Shown here: one piece after another, positions 9,985 to 22,168 of the stretch | How positions within the stretch are numbered: the first letter of the stretch is position 1 | How the letters are laid out: each line of letters begins with the position of its first letter | Assembly: GCA_014529385.2 (NCBI GenBank) | Contig: CM043971.1 | Coordinates: 85,884,840 to 85,948,839, forward strand | Origin: Adiantum capillus-veneris | Lineage: Eukaryota; Streptophyta; Polypodiopsida; Polypodiales; Pteridaceae | Direction: 5' to 3' | Length of the DNA stretch: 64,000 bases | The notes under the pieces: model-generated | What the model was told of the DNA's origin: nothing | The model's input: the letters and a program-made list of their open reading frames with translations, nothing else | Databases searched by the model: none | Made by a program: the position numbers and the translations under genes

Positions 9985-10828
9985 TGTCAGAAAATGACTC
10001 TTTCTATCCTTCGGTGTGGACCAAAGAGATAGTGTCTCAAGGTAAGATCTTTAGACACCTTGGTGCTCCAATGAGGTTTGGGTAACGCACAAGCAAAGAA
10101 TCCAATGGGTTTTGAACAAGGTCAAGAGCAATATGCGAAGATGAGAGTATGTGTTGCTCCCCTTCTAGAGCAAGGTGAAAGTGATTAATTTGTTCGTGGT
10201 CCCTTGCATAGCCTTCACTAGCCCGATTCACAAGATGGCTAAGTGCCATTGGAAGGAGTTCCCAAAACCAATGAAAAGATGCTTGTGGAAAAATAACACC
10301 AAAGATACAATGCCTTTGCATTGGGTACGATGGGAATCCGTTGAGAGACCTGTGGAGCAAAGAGGACTGGGAATTATCAACTTGGTTACTCAGGCAGAGG
10401 TCCAATGTGCCAAATTTCTACGTCAATCTTCAATCAGGACCAGGCTTCGGCTAGTATGAAAAGAGTCATGATTGGAAAGGCAAAACTCTGCTCTCAGAGT
10501 GGACAGTGAAAAGGTCTAGAGTTGCATGACAAGCTGATCACCCCTTCGTGGTCCTACCTTAAACTGGGAGGAATCGTGGAGGAGCTTGTACGGAAGTGGA
10601 ATAGAGCTGCAAAGGCACTAGAGTGGGGAGAATTGACCAGATACTCTCAGAACTCCATCTCTCATTTCGCTGGTCCCCTTGGCTCTTTAAAGTTGGTAAT
10701 GTACCATTGAACCCTCTTTGGAGGGATAATGCCAAAAAGATAAATAACAAAGGTCTAAGTCATTTGGCCCATTTTTGGGATTGCAATATCGGGAAATGGA
10801 AAGATATTGATCAAGTGACTTCTCAATT
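9985..10828 (+). pseudogene. LINE reverse-transcriptase C-terminal remnant
   Basis: The plus-strand translation shows the post-catalytic part of a LINE RT. GKIFRHLGAPMRFG corresponds to the usual YLGxPxG motif. WVLNKVKSNMR follows, then MAKCHWKEFPKPMKRCLWKN and EQRGLGIINL, equivalent to FLWxG…GGLGI in LINE-1. In-frame stops interrupt the region and the segments lie in more than one frame. The catalytic FADD part, the endonuclease and ORF1 are absent. Its right edge is cut by a family-A LTR at 10829. It is diverged from LINE-1 and LINE-2 and so represents a third LINE lineage. Confidence 0.75.
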
Positions 10829-12550
<1,722 letters not shown>

Positions 12551-12586
12551 TTACCTTTTTCTTGAAATCATAGTAGTCCTTGACTA
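12551..12586 (-). other. Residual 3' end of a family-A internal region (polypurine tract)
   Basis: Only 36 bp of internal sequence separate two family-A LTRs. On the minus strand it reads …tatgatttcaagaaaaaggtaa directly before TGTCATAAAA, the expected polypurine-tract position. All of gag-pol and the primer site are missing from this unit. Confidence 0.7.
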
Positions 12587-12863
12587 TGTAATGGAAATGG
12601 CCTATGAACTTTGAGAGTAACGGAATTAGGAAAATTAGAGAGAGCATTTTTGTGAGACTACTTTGAGAGCATAGAGGGTGTACTTAATTGATGGTAGCAA
12701 CATAAACATAGTACTTAGTTAACTTGGCATGAACAATACTTTTGCAAGAGCGAGAGTTTAGAGAACATGACAACAATTGAGGACCGGATTTATGTGGGGC
12801 CGGTCCCCCCTCCAATAGGCATTTGTATTATAGATTCTCCCATTAAGAGAGACTTGGTACAAT
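12587..12863 (-). repeat. Family-A LTR, left part, split by R2
   Basis: It begins TGTAATGGAAATGGCC and stops at …gacttggtacaat, where R2 is inserted. The LTR resumes at 46613 (acaacacaatctttgtgttcc). Intact copies (for example near 51330 and 57060) show the two halves are contiguous. Confidence 0.85.
12859..12863. repeat. R2 target-site duplication (acaat)
   Basis: These 5 bp sit directly left of R2 and match acaac at 46613-46617 to the right of R2 with one mismatch. The LTR sequence at 11094 has ggtacaacacaat, consistent with the unoccupied site. Confidence 0.75.
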
Positions 12864-13058
12864 TGTGCGCTTTGCCGCACGTGTCGGAGGCCGGGAACTT
12901 TTCTGTGCACTGTGTGCGAGCCTTGAAAGGTTGCAAGCACACAACTAGACAATCCTAGCAAGCTCAAAGAAACAATGGTGTGTCACTCACCGCTCAATGC
13001 TTCCGTTGTGAAGGATCCTGTGCTGCGAAGAAGAAGGAGCCACCGTTGATGCCACTCT
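12864..13058 (-). repeat. R2 3' LTR, left part
   Basis: This part runs from TGTGCGCTTTGCCGCACGTG to …gatgccactct and matches 46036-46230 of the R2 5' LTR. Element S is inserted at its right edge, and the LTR continues at 18654. Confidence 0.85.
13054..13058. repeat. S target-site duplication (actct)
   Basis: These five bases left of S pair with acgct at 18654-18658, with one mismatch. Confidence 0.65.
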
Positions 13059-13235
13059 TGTCAGGACAAGGGTCCTACGGGGCAAGGCCCAGCCTAGGGG
13101 GTCAGGGACCTAGGCCAAGGGCCTAGACTGGACCAGTGTGGACTGGGGATCCGCTTAGGGCAAGAGCTAGGAGCTAGGCCTATATAAAGGGCGGTAGGGA
13201 GGAGGATCCGATGTCTCAATTCCCTAGGCCTTACA
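13059..13235 (+). repeat. S 5' LTR (177 bp)
   Basis: Starts TGTCAGGACAAGGG and ends CTAGGCCTTACA. It contains a TATA-like tatataaa at 13181-13188. Confidence 0.9.
13181..13188 (+). promoter_or_regulatory. TATA box in S LTR
   Basis: tatataaa lies 48 bp before the LTR end, a plausible U3/R promoter position. The 3' LTR keeps it (18599-18606). Confidence 0.55.
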
Positions 13236-13236
13236 T

Positions 13237-13248
13237 TGGTATTAGAGC
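13237..13248 (+). other. Primer-binding site of S (tRNA-iMet)
   Basis: tggtattagagc lies two bases after the LTR and differs by one base from the classical tggtatcagagc complementary to initiator tRNA-Met. Confidence 0.8.
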
Positions 13249-16200
13249 TCAGAGGGAGGGGAGAGCCATGGAGGAGGGGGGAAGGTCTTTCTCTCTCTCT
13301 TGGTCTCCCTCTCTCGCATGTTCTGTCTCTCTATCTCTCTTTTTCATGAGAGCTTCCATGGTGGGCTCAAGAGCCATGGGCAGGAGCCCTTAGTAGGCGA
13401 GGGCGGGACCCGTCGGCATGCTGGGCCGATCGTGTGCAAGCACCCCTAGTAGAGGAAGCAAGGCAGGTCGGCCACCTCCACATGCATCGCGGACGGGCTC
13501 TATGGGTTCGCCCTGCCCTGCTCCTCCTTGTTCGACACTACGGCAGCCCCATTTTTGGCTCTGCGGCGCATCCTCGCATGCCTTCTCTTCCTGCGCAGCG
13601 GTAGAGCACGCCACCGCCAAAAGCCCCTCTTGTTTTCACACATAAACGCCCTAAGGCCTTTGGCCTTGGGCAATTGAAATTACCTAAGGGAGGCTGCCCA
13701 CGGGCCAACCCCCTCGTAGCATTGGCATATCGACAGGACCATGGCATCTCGACAGGTTTGGATCTGCTCAGGATTTTAGCATGACAACAAACCTATCGTA
13801 CTGTAGAGATTAAGGACGCAGCAGTACGATGGAACTTCAAAGGTGGTCAAGGGGCTTACAAATCGGTTTATTTGACCAACGGGACTTCAAGGGCCTCGGT
13901 ATGGATTACGACTGGCCAAAGTAAGGCCAACATTAGCACATGATGGGCGAAGCACAGCTTTGAATACACCATATTCGAATACGAAAACGGAAACAAGGTA
14001 ATCCCTTCCAATTTTGTTTCTATCAAGTTGATTACCCTCATGGTTTATGCAGGGCGGCAACGTTGCGTAGCAGTAATAGTCAATACGGCTATGACCGGTT
14101 TTGCCATGAGCAAGACTCCGTGCAAGGGTGCTAATGAGCACGGCTGGTGTAGTACAATGTTGGGTTACTACTTTCGTACTATTTGCAATTTTCCCTCGGT
14201 AACACGTTCGATTTTAGGGTTGACAAGGTTAGTCGGCACAAGTTAGTAATGAGGTATGCATTTGTTTTTGAAATTGTTTAGCAAATTGTTCCAACATGCT
14301 AAATGATTCTTGTCCCAGCAAGGCTGTTGTACATGATATCAACATCCATTCATTTTCATGGTTTTGCTAGCATGCATGATCATCATTTGCACATGCAACT
14401 AAATTAGGTGTATGCTGCATTGTTGTTTTGCAATTTACATAACATTTTGCGTAAGCAAGGATTGCATTGCCTTCTCACATGGCTCGCATGCAGTCGAGGG
14501 GAGTACACTTAAGGCACTCCGAGCACACGCCCGGCTTGTGATAGTTATTTTAAGCATTACACTTTTATTGTATACCAAGGACCAATGATTCAATTACTCA
14601 TTTGACTCAAGCATGGCTTGAGTACCTACCGCCTTGATCTAAAGCACGGCTCATCAGCGGTTCAATTTGATGATAAAGCATAGTAAATTTGCAATTTTTT
14701 TAGTATCTCAAGGAGACAGGCATGGCCTATTTTTGGACTTGTTCAAGGCAGCAAGTTGCTCAGCATGGAACGACTCCTTCTTACTGTTTCCTGCAGCTCA
14801 CAGAGGATGCTTCCCACACAGTACTGGTCAATTTCAATTGAGATTGCTCAACACGATCGATTCTTTATGTTATGATATCTGCAGCCACATCCGTTGGCTA
14901 TCAGCTTTCTCTCGCAGACTAGAGTGGGTTATCATCTACATTGGAGCGAGTTTTTCTTTCGACATCTCCAACCACCTGGTTACAGCGGGATGACTAGGTT
15001 AGACCATATCTAGTTTTGTTTATTTTTCCATGTTTACACATTTCAGTTGGAAAATATTGTCGGTTGTGTAAAGCAAAGTGCTTTGACAATTTTACATAAA
15101 GCAAGGCTTCTCCATGGCGCCAAGGTACTTGGAATCACGAGCAAGGCCGCACAAGCTTGAAAAAATTGGCAAATTAGGGCATCTCACCTCACAAAATCCC
15201 TACCAGTTTAGATTGTGCAAGGCACTAATGGTTTTGGCTCTAACGTTTGAGGCTATCACTCTCGCCAAGGGCATAAAAATTTGTATGCAAGGCATGCTAA
15301 CCAGGTGGCATGAATTCCACCACGTCAGAGATTACGCTTCCGCTATCACACCAGGCACTTTGTCACAAAAAAAACTAAGTTCTGGATGGTCTAAATTTAT
15401 GGTTGCTGTCAATGCACACTACCACTAAATGGAACCTAAATCTACGACCTATTTCATAGGCAAAGTGCAGTATTAAGTCATTTTTTCTAAAGTCACGACC
15501 CCATACATGTTAAGAGGGCCAAGCTGTGGCTTATGTTTTCTGTTCCCTCTCTCGATGAAGGTGTTATACAGGCAGATTGTTGCATGCTTATAGGATAAGC
15601 TGCAAGTCTGGCATAACATGCGTCAGAGGACACGGTTTGGGCACAATATACACAAACTCGTCACTAAAGGAAACTTCCTCAGCCCAGCATCTTCTCTCTT
15701 TTTCTTATTTCTCTCAAGAATACTAAAACTTTCTAAGAAGCTTTTCATACATGTTTCGTTTGGAAATCAACATGAGCCAAGGTGCTCTAACTCTCAGCTA
15801 GAAATGGGCCAAGATGCCATTTACATTAGTTTTCACCGGTTTATCGATTGAACACTAATGGCCATAAGAGCTAGGAGCCACACATAGGCTGGCTAAGAGC
15901 CATTGTCAGATCTTGGGTAAGACCCAACTATTGGCATTCCTTGGATGATTTTTCTTAGGATCGAACATATTTGCCTAGTGGAGTACAATCTAACATATCA
16001 ACGTTAATGGAGGAGCAAGAGTCTTGTCATTTCGGAGGATTAGGGTGTCTTTTTTGCACTATATGTTTCTAGTGTGATGCTCAAGTTGAGTTTTTGATAC
16101 TCTTGCACTTGCATCAGCTGATCTATACCATGGAGTCTAGAGGAAGCAAATAGTTGAGACAGCATGGCTGTTGATACGAGCTAGACATCTTACTTGTGTG

Positions 16201-18460
16201 GATTTCTTGTTCTCTCTATAGCACTACGAGTGTCTATGGACATACTGTTTTCGGGTAAGACCCGACGGGTGATTGCTACATCACCCCATAGGCATTAAGG
16301 ATCACAGTTTGATCTGCATTGAGGATCACAATTGATATCTCACAGTTATACTTTCAAGGAAAGAATTCCGCAATCTACCACACGCGGTCGCGGACGGACA
16401 TACTTTTCAAGATTGATTCCAATCATTCTGTACACGGTTGACTATGTTGGTTACCGTTATCTGCTAATTGAGCAATTTCTACGAAGAGTCTTACCAAGGG
16501 GTTTGCCAACATAGATTCTAATCCAAGGGATTGGATTGCACAGGCAACACCCAAGGTTCCTAGAGCAATGCTGTTTGTTTTTTCAGGTAGGGGACGTGCT
16601 CCTCTCCATTTGAATACAGGTAAGTTAACATTACGTTCAAATCGCCAGGAACGCATCTATTGATTTGGTGTTATTCCATTTTCAGTATGCTTTGCTTGGT
16701 TTTTCAAGATGTCTAAGTACGCTTGAATGTTACAGAGCCATGCCAAGGGCATGTCGGCACAAAGTATTTTGGGCCAAGTGTCCAATCTATCTTTCTGTCT
16801 TATGCTGTTACGAACCTACTTGTAGCGTTCAATTTGGCACATGTTGTCACATGGGATACAACATGGTCTAGGAACTCAAGGAGTTTGGTTTAGCCAGTGT
16901 GGAGCAAGATAATGAGGGTCCCTCTCACTCTTGTCGCGGAGTGTTTTGTAGTTCCTCCACACACAAGTACATCTTGTACTTGATGGATGTCGCTTTTTTG
17001 GCCATCCTTATTTGAGACATATTCCACATGTGGTGAATATGAGTCTTTGGGACTAACACTGGTGCCTAATTCTTAATGATGTGTTGCAACAAAGTCCCTA
17101 CGTGCTGGTCGCATCCGTTTATTAGACCATTTGGTGCACACAGTATCAGGAACAATTTCAGTGGCCAGAAATTGTCGGGTACTTAGTATAAATTTGTTGC
17201 GATGACAAGTGCTGTGAAACCACCTTAACGGAGGGTCGTTTCTACATATAGTCAAGTATGCTAAGTTACTGAGAATGTCTCATGGTTGGTACCTAGGTGT
17301 GACTGACCTTTCACATTCTGTTATGGTCCAACTCTTGTTGAAAGGATTTCACTTACGTATCGTGGAAAGTCTCTTCATGGAATTGTGGTTTGGATAAATT
17401 TGTGTTAAATGCATGCACACTAGGTGTTTTTAACATTGATTTATTTGGAGCGGCATGCCAATTCATGGACTTTATTTTCTCTGCACCTTTTTGCAATACA
17501 TGTGCAAATCTCTCGTGTAGATTTATTATGAGTTTACACCCTGCCATACAAGGCACTGGCTCAGGATGGGTGTCTATGGTTGGATGGTCTAAACTCTAGG
17601 AGCTTACTCCAATCCACCCGATTTCAACCTAGTTGGTTGTCTTCACTCCATATAAAATATATGGCTGGATACTCAATGATTGAGTCCTAGTTTATCGACA
17701 GTCCGGGAAGACTATCTGTAAGTGGTTGGGGAACAACACCTCACTCTTACTGTTGCTATTCATCTCGTGTTGGATGGGCAACTTACAAATATTTCTTTTG
17801 CTAAAGGATCTGCTAAGAGCATACGTTAGAACAACGCATTTCGGAATAGACGATTTTCTCCCTATTCTAGAATTTGCTTAAGTACGGTTTTCAACTTTGA
17901 ACACCTGTTGTGGAGGGGTTGGAGATTGTTTCAATAGTTTCATACATCAAGGACTTACCAGGTGTGCTGACAAAGTATGTTGGCAAGTAACCTTCATTAG
18001 GGATGAACATGTAGTTCTTTGTGTTTCAAACTATTCAAAATTCTAACAAGAGGACATAATTCTAACAGGAGGACACTCCCTATCTATGAACTTTTCAAGA
18101 TACTCACGCGAGTAGGAAATCTGGCTCACAACTTCATGGAAAGTTACGCCAAGGTTCCTTGCATTCTTCCAGTACCTTCAGAAGATCTGAAAACAGGTTA
18201 TACCTTTGGACAACTCTTAGTTGTGGTTACTCCTTTACATTACTAAAGTGAGTTGTAAATGGAGTTACCAATTAGACCCAAGTGGTTGCAAAAGGACAAC
18301 AATGTTGAAAATCAAGATGTTGCTCTTGGTTTCATTGAACCTCCTCACTGCACCAATTATCGGTCATACAGACAACTGGCTCACGTATCGGACGTCAATA
18401 AAGAAAACATCAGTATTCTTAAGAAGATATTACTAGTGTTTTCGAGGACGAAAACTCTTC
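13249..18460 (+). other. S internal region, no recognisable genes
   Basis: The first 500 bases are GC-rich with (CT)n tracts; the rest is about 40% GC without long open frames. I looked for RT (xxDD), zinc-knuckle and integrase motifs on both strands and saw none. It may contain captured host sequence, since short spliced-looking segments occur near 13900-14250, but nothing is identifiable. Confidence 0.55.
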
Positions 18461-18462
18461 CT

Positions 18463-18476
18463 TAAGGGGGGAGTAA
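18463..18476 (+). other. Polypurine tract of S
   Basis: taaggggggagtaa lies immediately before the 3' LTR TGTCAAGAC. It is the expected plus-strand priming site. Confidence 0.75.
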
Positions 18477-18653
18477 TGTCAAGACAAGGGTCCTACGGGG
18501 CAAGGCCCAACCTAGAGGGTCAGGGACCTAGGCCAAGGACTTGGACTGGACCATTGTGGACTGGGGATCCGCTTAGGGCAAGAGCTAGGAGCTAGGCTTA
18601 TATAAAGAACGGTAGAAGGGAGGATCCGATGTCTCAGTTTCCTAGACCTTACA
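18477..18653 (+). repeat. S 3' LTR (177 bp)
   Basis: Same length as the 5' LTR. Most of the differences are G/A and C/T transitions, as expected from decay of methylated cytosines. Confidence 0.9.
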
Positions 18654-18711
18654 ACGCTCAACCGCCTCGCCGCCGCCGATGCTGCCTCAATGCTCAATCA
18701 CACACTCTCTC

Positions 18712-18793
<82 letters not shown>

Positions 18794-19132
18794 TCACTCA
18801 AAAGCGCGCGCGCGCGCGCACACACACACACACACAGACGTGATCACACGAAGGATAAGAAGACAGAGACGGAGCAAGAGCACTTCTTAGCTTGCACCTC
18901 AAAGAATGAGGATTTTTAGGTCAAATGGACCTTTTATAAGAGTTTGATCCATTCACACATGGGCGTCACAGTGGCCGGTTGTTGCAAAACTTCTGTGAAA
19001 ATAAGATAAGTGGTGCACCTCTCATCGGCGAGTACCCACACACCTATTGGACCAACAAGTCCAGTCCATGACTCAATCAAATAAATATTAAGGCATTCGT
19101 CGAAGGTGATAGGGTGTCCGTGAGGGTTAACA
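18654..19132 (-). repeat. R2 3' LTR, right part
   Basis: Continues the R2 LTR from the S insertion (acgctcaaccgcc…) to …gagggttaaca and matches about 46220-46612. It carries a microsatellite cluster at 18704-18836. In element orientation the LTR begins TGTTAACCC. Confidence 0.85.
18704..18836. repeat. (CT)n-(CA)n-(CG)n-(CA)n microsatellite cluster
   Basis: A (CT)n tract to about 18744 is followed by (CA)n to 18789. After a short cact spacer an unbroken alternating purine-pyrimidine block of (GC)8 then (AC)n spans 18804-18836. The R2 5' LTR has only short tracts at the equivalent place (46268-46332), so this expanded after insertion. Confidence 0.9.
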
Positions 19133-19146
19133 TGCTCCCCTTCCTG
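19133..19146 (-). other. Polypurine tract of R2
   Basis: The minus strand reads caggaaggggagca directly before TGTTAACCC, the LTR start. Confidence 0.75.
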
Positions 19147-19155
19147 ATGTAGATT

Positions 19156-20620
19156 CTATCCTCTAAAGCTATTGAGATGAAGCCCATTCATCGAGGTGGA
19201 AGAGCATCCAATATTGAATGTCCTTAGCCTTCCAGTAGGGGCTTCACCATTGGGTATGCGAGATAAATGATCCGCCATGACATGTCTTTTACCAGGTCTC
19301 ACCACAACAATAAAATCAAACTCAAGAGGAATTAACAACCATCGTGTAATTCTTCCCGTGGAAGAAGGTTTATTTACTAGATACAACAATGCTTGATGAT
19401 CAACATAAAAAACAAACTTGTTGGCAAGAAGATAGTAGCAAAATTTCTTTCTTGCATAAATCATAGCTAAACCTTTTCGCTCTATAGTGGTGTAGTTCCT
19501 CTTAGCATCATTTAATTGACGACTTGCAAAGCTAATGGGGTAGTCCAATTTATGTTCTCTTGGTTGAGCCCAATAGCAAATTTTGATGCATCAATATGCA
19601 CATGGAAAATTACATTCCAATCAAGCACTCGTAGAATGAGAGCGCTAGTCAGGGTCTTTTCCAATGACTCATAAGCATGGTCACACTCCACGGTCCAGCA
19701 GAACTCAATAAGAAGTTTGTACAATGGATGAGCTATCTTGGCAAAGTTTAAAATAAACCACCAGTAGTAACCAACATGGCCCATGAACCTTTGAACTCCT
19801 TTATAGTTTGTAGGTGGTGGCAAATCAATAATGGCTTTAACTTTGCTCTCTTCTATGGAAATCCCATTTTTGGACACTATACGCCCTAAAATGTCTCCAT
19901 CTTTAACCCAAAATTAGAATTTGAAAGGGTTTAAGGAGATGCGATACAATCTGCACCTCTCAAACACTTTTTGTAACATGCTAGATGTTCTTTCCAAGAG
20001 GAATAAACACAAAGGTCATCTAGGAAAGCCTCGTAAAACTCCCTCAAATATTCTCTAAAAGCAGTGTTTATTAATCTTTGGCAGGTAGCAGCAGCATTGA
20101 TTAAGCCAAAATCCATAACACAAAATGAGAACTCTCCAAATTTAATTATAAAATCAGTTTTAGCTTGGTCCTCTAGTGCAATTGTGATTTGATTGTAGCT
20201 AGAGTACCAATCTAAAAAGCTATAAGCTTCCTTCCCTGCAACTCTTTCAAGCACATGTTCTGAATATGGCAAGGGGTAATGGTCGACCTAGTGGCGGCAT
20301 TGACCTTTTTGAGATCCACGCACACTCTGAGTTTCCCATTCTTTTTGGCACAATAACTATTGGAGACACCCATTCTGAGTGCCCAAAAGCGTATATAAAT
20401 CCCCATTTGACAAGCTTTTCAATCTCTTCTTGAACAATCTTTGCATACTTAGGATTCATTGGGTAGGGTCGTTGCTGGACTGGTCTAGCTATGCTACTCA
20501 TGGGGATCGTGTGTTGGACCACGGAAGGTGGAACACCTTTCATATCATGATATGTCCAAGAAAATATATCTTTGAGTTCCTTGAGAAGTTCTTTAAGTAC
20601 ATCTCCTCGGTCTCTGTCAG
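19156..20620 (-). pseudogene. R2 reverse transcriptase and RNase H
   Basis: Reverse transcribes element RNA. On the minus strand from about 20543 the finger motifs are PYPMNPKYAKIVQEEIEKL and WVSPIVIVPK, followed by LRVCVDLKKVNAAT (frame change near 20340). SFLDWYSSYNQI and the catalytic FLDDLCVYS (near 20000) follow, then a stop near 19930. RNase H follows as HVHIDASKFAIG (about 19600), SFASRQLNDAKRNYTTIERK and FYVDHQALLYLV, ending MADHLSRIPNGEA at about 19245. At least three frame changes or stops break it. The DD pair is retained, with Leu before it. Integrase should come next but the sequence passes straight to the polypurine tract and LTR. Confidence 0.88.
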
Positions 20621-21529
20621 ATCTTGGGCAAAACAGGTTTGGACTCCCTACCTGGGTCTGCTAACTCTATTTCCTTAACTATCATTGGACCATCATAGAC
20701 TCCATTACTTCCATCGATGGTGTTCTTTGGGCCTTTGTATACACAAACTTATGTCCTCTATGGTGTAGGATTTGAAATGGTTAGGTGTGCAGGGTGTAAG
20801 TTTGTGGGGTCATATTGCTCTATGGACTGTGATTTCTCTTCCGCTTCCTTTTGTTGTTGAGCTAACTCTCAATTTTGTCGTCTCCTTATGGTACGGCTCA
20901 ACTTTGGTTTCTCTATAGCTTCTAGTTGAGCGATGTCAATGGGTTGTGGACTACACCACATATTGCTTTGAATGTATTCACCCCAGTTATCTACCAGCTT
21001 TTGGTGAGCATCACATGCCCCTATATAATTAAGCCATTCTGTGGTAGATTTCTTTTCATTTATTCTAGCACGCACATTTTCTCGATATCATCGCCTCTTA
21101 TATCTCTTACTCTTCTTGTCTAATTTTTTATTACCACCATCTCTAGTGAAGAGTCACTAGATGAATTGCTACTTGTGTCTTCTCCCCTCCCAGATAGATT
21201 GTCATCTCGTGTACCACTGGGACTTGAATGGTTTGTCCCCACATTTGAACCAAGATTTAACTCTGATTCTTCATCCTCAGAGTCGATTTCAATTGATGAT
21301 TTTGACTCCGAATCGTGTGGGCTATGGTCTTGTGAGACGCTACTGGTTCCAGTGTCAGTCAAGTCTTCATCTTGTAGGTCATTAGAAGCTATATGCATTG
21401 CTCCTATCATAATAAAGGGTACGAGTTGTGGCATTTTATCCCCCTCAGGTGTTACCCAGATCATCCCCCTATTTCCCCAAGTGTCTATGATTGCTGCTAG
21501 GTGGACCCGATCCACATTGTCAGACTCAG
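20621..21529 (-). pseudogene. R2 protease-RT linker region
   Basis: Minus-strand frames contain an acidic Ser-rich stretch (DSESKSSIEIDSEDEESEL, about 21290) and a basic segment, EKPKLSRTIRRR (about 20900). These resemble the low-complexity linkers between protease and RT in plant gypsy elements. No catalytic motif is seen, and stops interrupt it. Confidence 0.5.
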
Positions 21530-22087
21530 TCATCCCAAGTAGAATATCCATATAAGGAGAATCTTCCCCAACATAAGTGTCCTTTTACACGTGTAACAAT
21601 ATTGCAATCGAGCCGCGTGAATTGTGGTGTTAGATCTATGATCAATTATAAATCTATTTCCTAGAGGATGTGTCTGATCAGTAACAAGATCAACTAGAAT
21701 GACAGAATCTTGGAACTGCAAGAATACATGGTTTTTAGACCAGTCATGCACCATTTTTGCTTCCCTCACGAAAGGACATCCTAAGATCATCTCAGATGAC
21801 ATAGTGTGCTTGGAAAAATCCATAACTATGAAGGTATTCTTTATTTTGTGTCCAAAGACCTTGATCTTGAGATCTTCTAACATCCCAATAGGTTTAACAA
21901 TAGTCCTATTGTCCATCTTTACCACTATGCTTATAGCCTCAAGGTGAGGTCTTCCCATAGTTTCCCAACAATTTTTAGTCACAATGCTAACCCCAATGCC
22001 ATCATCAAGGATTCCCTTCACAGTCAATCCCTTGGTAGTGATTGGTATGGTTGCAATGAATTCATCACCTTCAAAGTATTGTCCCAA
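21530..22087 (-). pseudogene. R2 aspartic protease (retropepsin)
   Basis: A 185-residue frame that matures Gag-Pol in retroelements. The active-site region reads VKGILDDGIGVSIVTK; the usual D-S/T-G is here D-D-G. Downstream ILGCPFVREA resembles the second conserved retropepsin block. It follows the gag zinc knuckles and precedes the RT, the normal order. The Asp at the Ser/Thr position may abolish activity. Confidence 0.72.
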
Positions 22088-22168
22088 CTTTTAACAGGTC
22101 TTTCAACAACAGGGTTCTCATCTAGGTTGGGTCGTGGATCTAAGTGTTCCTCCTCTATTGGCATCTCC

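Larger units (their letters stand above)
13059..18653 (+). mobile_element. S: LTR retrotransposon with 177-bp LTRs and no visible gag-pol
   Basis: A 5.6-kb element bounded by two 177-bp direct repeats (TGTCA…TTACA) with about 16 differences between them (roughly 91% identity by eye). A tRNA-iMet primer site follows the 5' LTR, and a polypurine tract preceded by ttcgaggacgaaa, a sequence common at the ends of plant gypsy elements, precedes the 3' LTR. The 5.2-kb interior shows no RT, integrase, protease or zinc knuckle in any frame, and the longest frame is about 100 codons. It is therefore a non-autonomous or thoroughly decayed element. It sits inside the R2 3' LTR with a 5-bp duplication. 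Confidence 0.85.

Noticed and set aside
13390-13750. Possible GC-rich genes in the first part of S
   Set aside because: Overlapping short frames on both strands of similar length, no domain, and no homolog recognised.
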